This document shows, one piece after another, positions 15,850 to 25,619 of a stretch of 64,000 nt of DNA (positions within the stretch are counted from its first letter, which is position 1; each line of letters opens with the position of its first letter). The position numbers and the translations under genes are program-made. The stretch is taken from assembly GCF_014851565.1 (NCBI RefSeq), contig NZ_JACVAA010000001.1:558001-622000 (forward strand), read 5' to 3'. The notes beneath the pieces are model-generated. The model searched no databases, was not told the origin of the DNA, and saw only the letters and a program-made list of their open reading frames with translations. The stretch comes from Pseudomonas sp. PDM15 (lineage in GTDB: Bacteria; Pseudomonadota; Gammaproteobacteria; Pseudomonadales; Pseudomonadaceae).

Positions 15850-15997
15850 CGCGATCCACGGCAGTGCGGCGGGCTCTGCGGTTGCGGCCCTCTCGCGGGC
15901 CTGGCCGTTCCTTTCCTCGTTCTGTCCTTGTTTCTGTTCGTGTGCCCGCCAGCCGGGTGCGCAGGGCGCTCTGGCGCCGGCAAAGAGGAGTCCGAAC

Positions 15998-16609
15998 ATG
16001 AACGAGTCGGCCGAGCGCGACGCCCGTCACCTGGCGCGCATGCAACGCAAGAAAGCCCTGATCGACGAGAAAATCGCCCAGGCCCAGGACGAATACGGCC
16101 TGTTGCTGGTGCATTCCGGCAACGGCAAGGGCAAGAGCAGCTCGGCCTTCGGCATGGTCGCTCGTTCGCTGGGTCATGGCATGAAGGTCGGCGTGGTGCA
16201 GTTCATCAAGGGCGCCGCCAGCACCGGCGAAGAAGCCTTCTTCCGCCGCTTTCCCGCAGAAGTGCAGTGGTTCGTGATGGGCGAGGGCTTCACTTGGGAG
16301 ACTCAGGACCGTCAGCGCGATATCGCCATGGCCGGCGAGGCCTGGAAAGTGGCGCGCCAGCTGCTGGCCGACGAAAGCATCGGCCTGGTGGTGCTGGACG
16401 AGTTGAATATCGCCCTCAAACATGGCTATCTGCAGCTGGACGATGTGCTCGCCGATATCGAGGCGCGGCCGCTGCAGCAGCACGTGGTGGTGACCGGTCG
16501 CGGCGCGCAGCCGGGGCTGATCGAAGCGGCGGATACCGTGACCGAGATGACCCTGGTCAAGCACGCCTTCAAGGCCGGGGTTAAAGCGCAGAAGGGGGTC
16601 GAGTTTTGA
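15998..16609 (+). CDS. cobO: Cob(I)yrinic acid a,c-diamide adenosyltransferase
   Basis: ATP:corrinoid adenosyltransferase of the CobO/BtuR family, which attaches the 5'-deoxyadenosyl group to cobalt. The 203-residue product has the P-loop GNGKGKS (41-47), VGVVQFIKGA, VLDELNIAL and VVTGRGAQP, and ends with the typical KGVEF. It is the first gene after the third riboswitch and has a strong AGAGGAG ribosome-binding site. It is separated from cobB by a 112-base gap that contains a palindromic repeat. Confidence 0.96.
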   Translation: MNESAERDARHLARMQRKKALIDEKIAQAQDEYGLLLVHSGNGKGKSSSAFGMVARSLGHGMKVGVVQFIKGAASTGEEAFFRRFPAEVQWFVMGEGFTWETQDRQRDIAMAGEAWKVARQLLADESIGLVVLDELNIALKHGYLQLDDVLADIEARPLQQHVVVTGRGAQPGLIEAADTVTEMTLVKHAFKAGVKAQKGVEF

Positions 16610-16624
16610 TCCGTCTGTCCCGCC

Positions 16625-16677
16625 GTAGCCCGGATGCAATCCGGGGTGTTGCCTGTCCCGGATTGCACCAGGGCTAC
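16625..16677 (+). repeat. Palindromic GTAGCCCGGATGCAATCCGGG repeat
   Basis: Arms GTAGCCCGGATGCAATCCGG and CCCGGATTGCA..GGGCTAC are inverted around a short centre. It fills most of the cobO-cobB gap. It is a short intergenic repeat of a kind frequent in pseudomonads and may affect message stability within the operon. Confidence 0.65.
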
Positions 16678-16721
16678 CCGAGGCGCGAGCGACAGATCGT
16701 CGCCGGGTCGGAACGCCGGCC

Positions 16722-18014
16722 ATGAACGAGCGCCGCTGCCCGGCTCTATTGATCGCCGCTCCCGCCTCCGGCCAGGGCAAGACCACCGTCACCGCCGCCC
16801 TGGCGCGCCTGCATAGCCGCGCCGGCAGGCGCGTGCGGGTATTCAAGTGTGGCCCGGACTTCCTCGACCCGATGATCCTCGCCCGCGCCAGCGGCGCGCC
16901 GGTGTACCAGCTGGACCTGTGGATGATCGGCGAGGACGAGACCCGGCGCCTGCTGTGGCAGGCGGCCGGCGAAGCCGACCTGATCCTGATCGAAGGGGTC
17001 ATGGGCCTGTTCGACGGCAGCCCCTCGGCCGCCGATCTGGCGCGCCGCCTGCAGATACCGGTGCTGGGGGTGATCGACGCCGGGGCCATGGCTCAGACCT
17101 TCGGTGCCCTGGCCTATGGCCTGGCGCACTTCCAGCCGGATCTGCCGTTCGCCGGGGTGCTGGCCAACCGCACCGGTAGCGAGCGCCACAACGGCATCCT
17201 GCGCGACAGCCTGCCGCCTGCCATGCGCTGGTTCGGCGGCCTGCCGCGTTCCGCCGCGATCGAGCTGCCACGCCGTCACCTGGGACTGATCCAGGCCGAG
17301 GAGCTGGCCGATCTGGATGCGCGCCTGGATGCCGCCGCCGATGCCCTGCTGGCCAGTGCCGGCGAGCTGCTGCCCGAGCCGGTGAGTTTCGCCGCGCCGG
17401 CCGAGCAGGCCGTCGAACCGCTGCTGCGTGGCGTGCGCATCGGCGTGGCCCGCGACACCAGCTTCGCCTTCCTTTACCAGGCTAACCTCGACCTGCTGCG
17501 CGCGCTGGGCGCCGAGCTGGTGTTCTTCTCGCCGCTGGCCGATCAGGCTCTGCCGGATGTGCACAGCCTGTACCTGCCCGGTGGCTATCCCGAGCTGCAC
17601 CTGCAGGCCCTGGCCAGCAACCGCGCCATGCTGCAGGCGATCCGCGCGCATCACGGCGCCGGCAAGCCGATCCTCGCCGAGTGTGGCGGCATGCTCTATC
17701 TGCTCGAAGCACTGAGCGACAAGCAGGGCGAAAGCGCCGAGTTGCTCGGTCTGCTGCCGGGCAGCGCACGCATGCAGCCGCGCCTGGCGGCCCTGGCCCT
17801 GCAACAGGTGGCGCTGCCTGAAGGCGCCCTGCGCGGGCATACTTACCACCATTCCGTGCTCGACTGCGCCCAGGCGCCTCTGGCCCGTGGCGTCTGCCCG
17901 AACGGCAAGCCGGTGGCCGAGGCGGTGTTCCGCAACGGGCGCCTGACCGCTTCCTATATCCACTTTTACCTGCCGTCCAACCCCAGGGCGACGGCCGAGT
18001 TGCTGCTGCCATGA
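16722..18014 (+). CDS. cobB: Cobyrinate a,c-diamide synthase
   Basis: ATP- and glutamine-dependent amidase that converts (hydrogeno)byrinic acid to its a,c-diamide. The 430-residue product has an N-terminal dethiobiotin-synthetase-like ATPase domain (P-loop GQGKTT, 17-22; LIEGVMGLFDG) and a C-terminal glutamine amidotransferase domain (YLPGGYPELH; nucleophile Cys in ECGGMLYL; HTYHHS). Its stop overlaps the bluB start by four bases. Confidence 0.95.
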   Translation: MNERRCPALLIAAPASGQGKTTVTAALARLHSRAGRRVRVFKCGPDFLDPMILARASGAPVYQLDLWMIGEDETRRLLWQAAGEADLILIEGVMGLFDGSPSAADLARRLQIPVLGVIDAGAMAQTFGALAYGLAHFQPDLPFAGVLANRTGSERHNGILRDSLPPAMRWFGGLPRSAAIELPRRHLGLIQAEELADLDARLDAAADALLASAGELLPEPVSFAAPAEQAVEPLLRGVRIGVARDTSFAFLYQANLDLLRALGAELVFFSPLADQALPDVHSLYLPGGYPELHLQALASNRAMLQAIRAHHGAGKPILAECGGMLYLLEALSDKQGESAELLGLLPGSARMQPRLAALALQQVALPEGALRGHTYHHSVLDCAQAPLARGVCPNGKPVAEAVFRNGRLTASYIHFYLPSNPRATAELLLP

Positions 18015-18661
18015 GCGACCACGCCTTCAGCCCCGACGAGCGCGCCGCGGTCTACCGCGCCATCGCCGAACGCCGCGACATGCGCCACTTCGCTGGCGGC
18101 GAGGTGGCTCCGGAGCTGCTCGCGCGCCTGCTGCAGGCGGCGCACCAGGCGCCGAGCGTCGGTCTGATGCAGCCCTGGCGCTTCATTCGCATCACCCGCC
18201 CCGAGCTGCGCGAGGGTATCCATGAGCTGGTCGAGGCCGAGCGGGTGCGCACTGCCGAGGCGCTGGGCGAGCGCAGCGACGAGTTCATGCGGCTCAAGGT
18301 CGAGGGCATCCGCGACTGCGCTGAACTGCTGGTGGCGGCCCTGATGGACGGCCGCGAGGCCCATGTGTTCGGCCGTCGCACCCTGCCGCAGATGGATCTG
18401 GCCTCGCTCAGTTGCGCCATCCAGAACCTCTGGCTGGCCGCTCGCGCCGAAGGCCTGGGTCTGGGCTGGGTGTCTCTGTTCGATCCGCTGGCTTTGGCCG
18501 ATCTGCTCGGCATGCCGGCTGGCAGCCAGCCGGTGGCGGTGTTGTGCCTGGGGCCGGTGAGCGAGTTCTACGAGCGGCCGATGCTGGTGCAGGAAGGTTG
18601 GGCCAGCGAGCGGCCGCTGAGCGAGCTGGTATTCGCCGACCGTTGGGGGCAGTGGACGTGA
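18011..18661 (+). CDS. bluB: 5,6-dimethylbenzimidazole synthase BluB
   Basis: Flavin-dependent enzyme that breaks down reduced FMN to make 5,6-dimethylbenzimidazole, the lower ligand of cobalamin. The 216-residue nitroreductase-fold protein shows RRDMRHF near the start, [37 protein letters not shown] text and [10 protein letters not shown], all BluB hallmarks. Overlaps of four bases on both sides (ATGA with cobB, GTGA with cbiB) couple it to the pathway genes. Its presence implies that the cell makes authentic B12 aerobically. Confidence 0.95.
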   Translation: MSDHAFSPDERAAVYRAIAERRDMRHFAGGEVAPELLARLLQAAHQAPSVGLMQPWRFIRITRPELREGIHELVEAERVRTAEALGERSDEFMRLKVEGIRDCAELLVAALMDGREAHVFGRRTLPQMDLASLSCAIQNLWLAARAEGLGLGWVSLFDPLALADLLGMPAGSQPVAVLCLGPVSEFYERPMLVQEGWASERPLSELVFADRWGQWT

Positions 18662-19563
18662 GTGTCGCTTTGTCCGCCCTGGCTGGCATGGGCCTGGATG
18701 CCTGGCTCGGCGAGCCGCGCCGCTGGCACCCGCTGGTGGGCTTCGGCAACCTCGCCAAGCGCATCGAACAGCGTCTCAACGCCGGTGGTCGAGGCTGGCG
18801 CAGCCATGGCGTCAGTGGCTGGTGCCTGGCGGTGTTGCCGCCGGTTGCGCTGGTCTGGTTGCTGAGCCTGAGCGAGCTGGGCTGGCTGCTGGAGATCCTT
18901 GCCCTGTATTTTGCCGTCGGCCTGAAGAGCCTCGGCCAGCATGCGTTGCCGGTGGCGCAGGCGCTGCGCCTGGGCGATCTGCCGCAGGCGCGCCAGCGCG
19001 TCGGCTACCTGGTCAGCCGGCGCACCGCCGAGCTGGACGCCACTGGCGTGGCCCGTGCGGGCACGGAGTCGGTGCTGGAGAACGGTTCCGATGCGGTATT
19101 CGCCGCGCTGTTCTGGTTCTGCCTGCTGGGTGCGCCGGGCGTGGTGCTGTATCGCCTGAGCAATACCCTGGATGCCATGTGGGGCTACCGTAACGAGCGC
19201 TTCGAGCGCTTCGGCTGGGCCGCGGCGCGTATCGACGATGTGCTCAATTACATCCCCGCACGCCTGGCGGCGCTGACCTACGCATTGCTCGGGCGCACCG
19301 GCCTGGCCCTGCGTTGCTGGCGGCGCCAGGCGCCGCTGTGGGGCAGCCCCAACGCCGGGCCGGTGATGGCTGCCGGTGCGGGCGCCCTGGGCGTCAGCCT
19401 GGGTGGTTCGGCCGTCTACCATGGCATCGAGGAGCAGCGCCCGCAGCTGGGTGAGGGCACGCCGCCGCAGGCCCGCGATATCGAGCGGGCGCTCAATCTC
19501 GTGCATGGCGGTGTGGCCCTGTGGCTGCTGATCCTGGTCGCGGGAGGGCTGTACCTTGCTTGA
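18658..19563 (+). CDS. cbiB: Adenosylcobinamide-phosphate synthase (CbiB; CobD in P. denitrificans naming)
   Basis: Integral membrane enzyme that joins aminopropanol phosphate to adenosylcobyric acid. The 301-residue product has several hydrophobic helices and the motifs [49 protein letters not shown] and [10 protein letters not shown]. The GTG at 18658 is chosen because it overlaps the bluB stop (GTGA) and gives the conserved N-terminus. The downstream decarboxylase gene starts inside its last eight bases. Confidence 0.94.
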   Translation: MSVALSALAGMGLDAWLGEPRRWHPLVGFGNLAKRIEQRLNAGGRGWRSHGVSGWCLAVLPPVALVWLLSLSELGWLLEILALYFAVGLKSLGQHALPVAQALRLGDLPQARQRVGYLVSRRTAELDATGVARAGTESVLENGSDAVFAALFWFCLLGAPGVVLYRLSNTLDAMWGYRNERFERFGWAAARIDDVLNYIPARLAALTYALLGRTGLALRCWRRQAPLWGSPNAGPVMAAGAGALGVSLGGSAVYHGIEEQRPQLGEGTPPQARDIERALNLVHGGVALWLLILVAGGLYLA

Positions 19564-20551
19564 ACACGGCGGTCGCCTGCGCGAGGCGGCGCAGCGCTAT
19601 GGCATCCCGCTGGCGGACTGGCTCGACCTGTCCACCGGCATCGCCCCCTATGGCTGGCCACTGCCGGCTATCCCGGATTCTGCCTGGCAACGCCTGCCCG
19701 AGGTCGACGACGGCCTGGAGGCGGCGGCTCGCGACTATTACGGCGTGCCTGCCTTGTTGCCGGTGGCCGGCTCCCAGGCGGCGATCCAGGCCCTGCCGCG
19801 TCTGCGCCGCCCTGGCCTGCGAGTCGGCATCGTCTCACCGGCCTACGCCGAGCATGCCGCTGCCTGGCGCCGCGAGGGGCATCTGGTCCAAGAGCTGGGC
19901 GAGGGCGCAGTGGAGCGTTCGCTGGAGCGCCTCGATGTGCTGCTGGTGGTCAACCCGAACAACCCCAGCGGCCGGCTGATCGAGCGCGAGCGTCTGCTCG
20001 CCTGGCACGCACGCCTGGTCGAGCGCGGCGGCTGGCTGCTGGTCGACGAGGCCTTTATGGACTGCACGCCGGAGCACAGCCTGGCGGCCGACAGTCAGCT
20101 GCCCGGGCTGATCGTGCTGCGCTCGTTCGGCAAGTTCTTCGGCCTGGCTGGCATTCGCCTGGGCTTTGTCCTGGCTGCAAGCGAGTTGCTCGAGCGGCTG
20201 GGCGAGCAGCTCGGGCCCTGGACCGTCAGCGGGCCGACGCGGGCAGTGGCCAATGCCTTGCTGGCTGATAGCGAGGGCCAGCAGCGCCAGCGCGAGCGCC
20301 TGCGCGGGGGCGGTCTGCGCCTAGCCGTGCTGCTCAGCGACCATGGCCTGGCCCCGGCCGGTGGCTGCGCACTGTTCCAGTTGGTCGGCCACCCCCAGGC
20401 GGTCGGTCTGCACGGCTACTTCGCTCGCCGTGGCATTCTCCTGCGCCTGTTCGCCGAGACCCGCTGCCTGCGCTTTGGCCTGCCCGGCGACGAAGCTGGC
20501 TGGCAGCGCCTGGAGCAGGCGCTGAAGGAGATGCCCGCATGGCCACTCTGA
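19556..20551 (+). CDS. cobD: Threonine-phosphate decarboxylase (CobD; CobC in P. denitrificans naming)
   Basis: PLP-dependent aminotransferase-fold enzyme that makes (R)-1-amino-2-propanol phosphate for the nucleotide loop. The 331-residue product begins at a TTG (19556) eight bases after GGAGGG, giving the conserved [11 protein letters not shown]. Motifs: [18 protein letters not shown], and [10 protein letters not shown] with the PLP lysine at K193. It overlaps cbiB by 8 bases and cobQ by 13, a tight coupling. The TTG start is unusual but well supported by the ribosome-binding site. Confidence 0.93.
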   Translation: MLEHGGRLREAAQRYGIPLADWLDLSTGIAPYGWPLPAIPDSAWQRLPEVDDGLEAAARDYYGVPALLPVAGSQAAIQALPRLRRPGLRVGIVSPAYAEHAAAWRREGHLVQELGEGAVERSLERLDVLLVVNPNNPSGRLIERERLLAWHARLVERGGWLLVDEAFMDCTPEHSLAADSQLPGLIVLRSFGKFFGLAGIRLGFVLAASELLERLGEQLGPWTVSGPTRAVANALLADSEGQQRQRERLRGGGLRLAVLLSDHGLAPAGGCALFQLVGHPQAVGLHGYFARRGILLRLFAETRCLRFGLPGDEAGWQRLEQALKEMPAWPL

Positions 20552-21990
20552 TGGTGCAAGGCACCACCTCGGACGCCGGCAAGAGCACCCTGGTAACCGC
20601 GCTGTGCCGCTGGCTGCAGCGCCAGGGCGTGAGCGTGGCGCCGTTCAAGCCGCAGAATATGGCGCTGAACAGTGCGGTGACCCTTGACGGCGGCGAGATC
20701 GGCCGCGCCCAGGCGGTGCAGGCCCAGGCCGCCGGCCTAGCGCCGCACACCGACATGAACCCGGTGCTGCTCAAGCCCAACTCCGACACCGGCGCCCAGG
20801 TGATCATCCAGGGCCGCGCCGTCGGCAACATGAACGCCGTGGCCTACCACGACTACAAGCGCGTGGCCCGCGAGGCGGTGCTCGAGTCCCACGCCCGCCT
20901 TGCCGCGCAATACCCGGTGGTGATGGTGGAGGGCGCCGGCTCGCCGGCCGAGATCAACCTGCGTGCCGGCGATATCGCCAACATGGGCTTCGCCGAAGCG
21001 GTGGATTGCCCGGTGCTGTTGATCGCCGATATCGATAAGGGCGGTGTGTTCGCCCATCTGGTCGGCACCCTGGAGCTGTTGTCGCCGAGCGAGCAGGCGC
21101 GGGTAAGGGGCTTCGTGATCAACCGCTTCCGCGGCGACATCGCCTTGCTGCAACCGGGCCTGGACTGGCTGGAGCAGCGCACCGGCAAGCCGGTGCTCGG
21201 CGTGCTGCCGTATCTGATGGACTTTCACCTGGAGGCCGAGGACGCCGTGCAGGTGCTGCAGCCGGACAAGGAGCGCGAGGTGCTGCGCGTCGCCGTACCA
21301 GTGCTGCCGCGCATCAGCAACCACACCGACTTCGACCCGCTGCGCCTGCACCCGCAGGTGGACCTGCAGTTCGTCGGTCCCGGCCAGGCGATCCCGCCGG
21401 CCGACCTGATCATCCTGCCCGGCTCCAAAAGCGTGCGTGCCGACCTGGCACGCCTGCGCGAGCACGGCTGGGACGCGGCGATCGCCCGCCACCTGCGCTA
21501 TGGCGGCAAGGTCCTCGGCATCTGCGGCGGCCTGCAGATGCTCGGCACGCGCATCGACGATCCGCATGGGCTGGAAGGCCCGGCCGGCAGCAGCACGGGC
21601 CTCGGCCTGCTCGACTACGCCACGGTGCTTGCGCCGGAGAAGCAGCTGCGCATCGTGCGCGGTCGCTTGAGCCTGGGCGAGCTGGACGTCAGCGGCTACG
21701 AGATTCATGCCGGGGTCAGCACCGGTCCGGCGCTAGGCAGTCCCGCCGTGCACCTGGACGATGGGCGCAGCGACGGCGCCATCAGCGCCGACGGTCAGGT
21801 CATGGCCACCTATCTGCACGGCCTGTTCGAGCAGCCGGCGGCCTGCGCCGCGCTGCTGTGCTGGGCCGGCCTGCGCGAGGCACGCCAGGTGGATTACCAT
21901 GCGCGCCGCGAACGTGACATCGAGCGCCTGGCCGACCTGGTCGAGGCGCATCTGGATACTCAAAAGCTGCGCGAGCTTTGTGGCCTGTAG
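20539..21990 (+). CDS. cobQ: Cobyric acid synthase
   Basis: Glutamine-dependent amidase that adds four amide groups (b, d, e, g) to adenosylcobyrinic acid a,c-diamide. The 483-residue product has an N-terminal ATPase domain ([11 protein letters not shown], 8-18; the SPAEINLR stretch; DIDKGGVFA) and a C-terminal amidotransferase domain with the nucleophile Cys in [10 protein letters not shown] and a His in TYLHGLF. Its ATG lies inside cobD behind AAGGAG. Its TAG stop is the TAG of the GTAGGGTGG repeat that follows. Confidence 0.96.
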   Translation: MATLMVQGTTSDAGKSTLVTALCRWLQRQGVSVAPFKPQNMALNSAVTLDGGEIGRAQAVQAQAAGLAPHTDMNPVLLKPNSDTGAQVIIQGRAVGNMNAVAYHDYKRVAREAVLESHARLAAQYPVVMVEGAGSPAEINLRAGDIANMGFAEAVDCPVLLIADIDKGGVFAHLVGTLELLSPSEQARVRGFVINRFRGDIALLQPGLDWLEQRTGKPVLGVLPYLMDFHLEAEDAVQVLQPDKEREVLRVAVPVLPRISNHTDFDPLRLHPQVDLQFVGPGQAIPPADLIILPGSKSVRADLARLREHGWDAAIARHLRYGGKVLGICGGLQMLGTRIDDPHGLEGPAGSSTGLGLLDYATVLAPEKQLRIVRGRLSLGELDVSGYEIHAGVSTGPALGSPAVHLDDGRSDGAISADGQVMATYLHGLFEQPAACAALLCWAGLREARQVDYHARRERDIERLADLVEAHLDTQKLRELCGL

Positions 21991-22057
21991 GGTGGATGTC
22001 GCCGTTTACATCCACCTTGATGGCCTCGGTGGATCGATAGAGCGCGATCCACCCTAC
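21987..22057 (+). repeat. Palindromic GTAGGGTGGA repeat, copy 2
   Basis: Same outer arms (GTAGGGTGGAT..ATCCACCCTAC) as the copy at 2264-2336, with inner GGTGGATGT/ACATCCACC arms. The element supplies the stop codon of cobQ and fills the 81-base gap to cobU. Confidence 0.7.
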
Positions 22058-22071
22058 GGCAGGAGAGCAAG

Positions 22072-22593
22072 ATGCTTGAACTGATCCTTGGCGGCGCCCG
22101 CTCCGGCAAAAGCCGCCTGGCCGAGAAACTGGCGGCGCACAGTGGCCTGGAGGTCATCTATATCGCCACCGGCCAGGCCTGGGACGGCGAGATGGCCAAG
22201 CGCATCGCCCACCATCGCAGCTCGCGCCCGGCCGAGTGGGGCCTGGTCGAGGAACCCCTCGAACTGGCCCGCGTCCTGCGCGACAATGCCGCCCCCGGTC
22301 GCTGCCTGCTGGTCGACTGCCTGACCCTGTGGCTGACCAACCTGCTGATGCTGGAAGACGAGACCCGCCTGGCCATGCAGTGCGATACCTTCCTCGAGGC
22401 GCTGGGAGAGCTGCCCGGGCGCATCATCCTGGTCAGCAACGAGACCGGCCTGGGCGTGGTGCCGCTGGGCGAGCTGACCCGTCGCTATGTCGACGAGGCC
22501 GGCTGGCTGCACCAGGCCGTGGCCGAACGGGCCGAGCGCGTGCAGTTCTGCGTCGCCGGCCTGCCCATGTTGCTCAAAGGAGCGCCGCTATGA
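22072..22593 (+). CDS. cobU: Adenosylcobinamide kinase / adenosylcobinamide-phosphate guanylyltransferase (CobU; CobP)
   Basis: Bifunctional enzyme that phosphorylates adenosylcobinamide and then transfers GMP to give AdoCbi-GDP. The 173-residue product has the P-loop GGARSGKS (7-14), [25 protein letters not shown] with the His that is guanylylated in the family, [11 protein letters not shown] and [11 protein letters not shown]. Length matches the family (about 175-180). It overlaps cobT by four bases. Confidence 0.95.
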   Translation: MLELILGGARSGKSRLAEKLAAHSGLEVIYIATGQAWDGEMAKRIAHHRSSRPAEWGLVEEPLELARVLRDNAAPGRCLLVDCLTLWLTNLLMLEDETRLAMQCDTFLEALGELPGRIILVSNETGLGVVPLGELTRRYVDEAGWLHQAVAERAERVQFCVAGLPMLLKGAPL

Positions 22594-23645
22594 CTTCCTC
22601 ACCCTGGTGGCAGCAGGACTGCCGCCAGCCCGACAGCGCCGCCGAGGCCGCGGCCCTGGCACGCCAGGCGCAGCTGACCAAGCCGACCGGCGCCCTCGGC
22701 GAGCTGGAGGCTGTGGCCGTGCGCCTGGCCGCCCTGCAGGGCCGCGAGAAGCCCGCCGTCACTCAGCCGCAGCTGGTGCTGTTCGCCGGTGACCACGGCG
22801 TGGTCGCCGAGGGCGTGTCGGCCTATCCGCAGGCGGTGACCGCGCAGATGCTCGGCAACTTCGTCGCCGGCGGCGCCGCCGTCAGCGTGCTGGCCCGAGA
22901 GCTGGGCATGCCGCTGCGCCTGGTCGACCTGGGCACCATCGATCTCGCCCTTGAACTGCCCGGTGTACGCCACCTGCGTCTCGGAGCAGGCACCGCCAAC
23001 TTCGCCGTCGAGCCGGCGATGACTCCCGAGCAGTGCGCGGCAGCGCTGCAGGCCGGGCGCGATGCGGTGCAGCAGGCGCTGGCCGCGGGCTGCGACCTGC
23101 TGCTGGCCGGCGAGATGGGCATCGGCAATACCAGCGCCGCCACCGCCCTGGCCTGCGCCCTGAGTGATCTTGCGCCGAGCCAATTGACCGGCCCCGGCAC
23201 CGGGCTGGATGGCGCCGGCGTCAGCCAAAAACAGGCGGTGATCGAGCGTGCCCTGGCCCTGCATGGTGCGGCGCTTGCCGATCCCTGCGAGGCGCTGCGT
23301 CGGGTCGGCGGCTTCGAACTGGCGGCGCTGGCCGGTGCCTATCTGGCCTGCGCCCAGGCCGGCATACCGGCGGTGGTCGACGGCTTCATCTGCAGCGCGG
23401 CTGCCCTATGTGCTGTGCGCCTGAACCCTGGCGTGCAGCCCTGGCTGCTGTTCGCCCACGCTGGCGCCGAGCCGGGCCACACCGCGTTGCTGGCCGAGCT
23501 CGATGCCGCGCCACTGCTCGACCTCGGCCTGCGCCTGGGCGAGGGCAGCGGTGCCGCGCTGGCGCTGCCCCTGATCAAACTGGCCTGCGCGCTGCACGGC
23601 GGCATGGCTACCTTTTCTGAAGCTCTCGTTGAGGACAAACAATGA
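22590..23645 (+). CDS. cobT: Nicotinate-nucleotide:dimethylbenzimidazole phosphoribosyltransferase (CobT; CobU in P. denitrificans naming)
   Basis: Makes alpha-ribazole phosphate from nicotinate mononucleotide and the BluB product. The 351-residue protein has [44 protein letters not shown], and SHXGAEPGH-like text read as AHAGAEPGH, followed by [13 protein letters not shown] with the catalytic-region Glu. The ATG at 22590 overlaps the cobU stop. It is coupled downstream to the phosphatase gene (ATGA). Confidence 0.95.
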   Translation: MTSSPWWQQDCRQPDSAAEAAALARQAQLTKPTGALGELEAVAVRLAALQGREKPAVTQPQLVLFAGDHGVVAEGVSAYPQAVTAQMLGNFVAGGAAVSVLARELGMPLRLVDLGTIDLALELPGVRHLRLGAGTANFAVEPAMTPEQCAAALQAGRDAVQQALAAGCDLLLAGEMGIGNTSAATALACALSDLAPSQLTGPGTGLDGAGVSQKQAVIERALALHGAALADPCEALRRVGGFELAALAGAYLACAQAGIPAVVDGFICSAAALCAVRLNPGVQPWLLFAHAGAEPGHTALLAELDAAPLLDLGLRLGEGSGAALALPLIKLACALHGGMATFSEALVEDKQ

Positions 23646-24214
23646 CTCTTTCCCTGGATATGTTGCGCCACGGCGTGACCGACGCCGGCCCCGGTTTTCG
23701 TGGCAGCAGCGACGACGCGCTGACCGAGCAGGGCCGTCAGCAAATGCAGCTGGCCCTGGCCGGCAAGAGTGGCTGGGACCTGGTGATCAGCTCGCCGCTG
23801 CAACGTTGCGAGTCTTTTGCCCGCGAGTTTGCCGAGCAAAACGGCCTGCCGCTGCGTATCGAGGCGGACCTGCGCGAGCTGCATTTCGGCGCCTGGGAAG
23901 GGCGCAACTCGGCCGAGGTGCTGCTGGAAGACCCGGAGGCCCTTGGCAAGTTCTGGAACGATCCCTACCACTTCACTCCGCCAGAGGCCGAGCCGGTCAA
24001 GCAATTCGCTCAGCGCGTGCTCGCAGCCATCGAACGCCTGCAGGTCGAACTGGACGGTAAACGCGTGCTGCTGGTGACCCACGGCGGGGTGATGCGCCTG
24101 CTGCTGGCCCGCGCGCGCAAGCTGCCGGAGAGCCAACTGCTGCAGGTGGAGGTGGGCTATGGCGCGCTGCATGGCCTGCAGGTCGAGACCGGTCTGCAGC
24201 TGACCGAAGCCTGA
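23642..24214 (+). CDS. cobC: Alpha-ribazole phosphatase (histidine phosphatase family)
   Basis: Branch-1 histidine phosphatase, 190 residues. It should remove the phosphate from alpha-ribazole phosphate or from adenosylcobalamin phosphate. Motifs: the MLRHG phosphohistidine motif (Arg9, His10, Gly11; the usual E after G is V here), [19 protein letters not shown] and [11 protein letters not shown]. It overlaps cobT at the start and cobS by one base at the end (TGATG). Confidence 0.9.
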   Translation: MTLSLDMLRHGVTDAGPGFRGSSDDALTEQGRQQMQLALAGKSGWDLVISSPLQRCESFAREFAEQNGLPLRIEADLRELHFGAWEGRNSAEVLLEDPEALGKFWNDPYHFTPPEAEPVKQFAQRVLAAIERLQVELDGKRVLLVTHGGVMRLLLARARKLPESQLLQVEVGYGALHGLQVETGLQLTEA

Positions 24215-24951
24215 TGCTGCCGCAGCCGCTGCTGATCGCCCTGCAGTTCCTCACGCGCCTGCCGGTACGTCTGCGCGGCATGCCGGAGGCGCAGCAGATC
24301 GGCCGCTCGCTGCTCTGGTATCCGCTGGTCGGGCTGCTGCTCGGTGGCCTGTTGCTGGCGCTGCACCTGCTGCTCGGCAGTACACCGGCGCTGCTGCAGG
24401 CGGCCATTCTGCTGGCCGTCTGGATCGGGCTGTCCGGTGGCCTGCATCTGGATGGCCTGGCCGATACGGCCGATGCCTGGGTGGGCGGCTATGGTGATCG
24501 CGAGCGTACGCTGGCGATCATGAAGGACCCGTGCAGCGGCCCCATCGCGGTGGTCGTGCTGCTCCTGGTGCTGCTGCTCAAGTTCGCCGCGCTGGTGGTG
24601 TTGCTCGAAGGGGGTGCCTGGGCCGGGCTGCTGCTGGCACCCTGGCTTGGTCGCACGTTGCTGCCGCTGCTGTTCCTGACCACCGCTTATGTGCGCGCCG
24701 GTGGCCTGGGCGCGGCACTTAGCGAGCATCTGCCGCGTGAGCGCCTGCCGCTGGTGCTGGCGGTGCATGGCCTGGCCATGCTGCTGCTCGGTTTCTCCGG
24801 CGTGCTGGCCTTGCTCGCTGCGGCCCTGGTGTTCTGGTTGCTGCGCCGTGCCTTCTTCGCGCGCCTGGGAGGCACCACCGGCGATACCGCCGGTGCGCTG
24901 CTGGAGCTGGGTGAGTGCGCGGTGCTGGTGGCGCTGGCGTTGTGGAGCTGA
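24214..24951 (+). CDS. cobS: Adenosylcobinamide-GDP ribazoletransferase, cobalamin synthase (CobS; CobV)
   Basis: Integral membrane enzyme that joins AdoCbi-GDP with alpha-ribazole (phosphate), the last assembly step. The 245-residue product has the family motifs ALQFLTRLPV at the N-terminus, LHLDGLADTADAW, GGYGDRERTLAIMKDP with its acidic metal-binding residues, and GDTAGALLELGE. It has about six hydrophobic helices. It is the last gene of the riboswitch operon. No terminator was seen in the 229 bases before the marR gene. Confidence 0.95.
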   Translation: MLPQPLLIALQFLTRLPVRLRGMPEAQQIGRSLLWYPLVGLLLGGLLLALHLLLGSTPALLQAAILLAVWIGLSGGLHLDGLADTADAWVGGYGDRERTLAIMKDPCSGPIAVVVLLLVLLLKFAALVVLLEGGAWAGLLLAPWLGRTLLPLLFLTTAYVRAGGLGAALSEHLPRERLPLVLAVHGLAMLLLGFSGVLALLAAALVFWLLRRAFFARLGGTTGDTAGALLELGECAVLVALALWS

Positions 24952-25163
24952 CCGAGGCGTCTCGTCTGGCCGCGGTTCAAGCGCCTGGAGGTGCACTGCC
25001 TTCGGCGAGTGGCACCCTACAGCGCCGTAGCGATCTTGGAGCGCAGCGACAGCCCACCATCCATGGATGATCGAGCGTGTCTGGAGCGCGCGGCGCACCC
25101 TGTACTGAAGCGGCTGTTCCGCTCGTTTATGTCGCAACTGTAACTGCCTGATCGGCGAATGCG

Positions 25164-25173
25164 GGTATATACC
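25164..25173. promoter_or_regulatory. GGTATATACC palindrome at the marR start, candidate operator
   Basis: A perfect 10-bp palindrome eight bases upstream of the marR ATG, overlapping a plausible -10 box (GTATAT). Such a placement suits an autoregulatory MarR site. No Shine-Dalgarno lies between it and the ATG, so the transcript could be leaderless. Confidence 0.4.
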
Positions 25174-25180
25174 TGTATCC

Positions 25181-25594
25181 ATGTTGCCGACCCAATGCCT
25201 CTGTACCAAGTTGCGCCGCGCTAGCCGCGGGGTGACCCGCATCTACGACGAAGCCCTGGCCGATGTCGGGCTGAATGCCGCCCAGTTTTCCCTGTTGCGC
25301 TATTTGCAGCGCCTCGGCCAGCCGAGCATTTCCGCCCTGGCGGAAGCCATGGGGTTGGACCGCAGCACCCTCGGGCGCAACCTGCGGGTGGTGGAGGGTA
25401 GGGGGCTGCTGCAGCTTGGCGGCGGTGCCGACCAGCGCAGCCGGCAGGTAGCCCTGACCGCTGCCGGCGTGCGCGTGCTGGAGCAGGGCGCGCCGCTGTG
25501 GGAGCTGGCTCAGCAGGAGCTGGCGCTGCGCCTGGGCGCGGACAAACGGGCAGAGCTGATGGCACTGCTGGACGATCTGGAAACCATCGACTGA
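25181..25594 (+). CDS. MarR-family transcriptional regulator
   Basis: Winged-helix repressor-type protein of 137 residues. It has an N-terminal dimerisation helix, then LNAAQFSLLRYLQRLGQPSISALAEAMGLDRSTLGRNLRVVEGRGLL, which matches the MarR helix-turn-helix, and a wing with ADQRSRQVALTAAG. It contains two early Cys (C6, C8) that might be redox-sensitive. It lies 25 bases before an MFS transporter gene that it probably controls. The inducer is unknown. Confidence 0.9.
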   Translation: MLPTQCLCTKLRRASRGVTRIYDEALADVGLNAAQFSLLRYLQRLGQPSISALAEAMGLDRSTLGRNLRVVEGRGLLQLGGGADQRSRQVALTAAGVRVLEQGAPLWELAQQELALRLGADKRAELMALLDDLETID

Positions 25595-25619
25595 CGGGAA
25601 CGCCCCGCGGAGAACGCAG

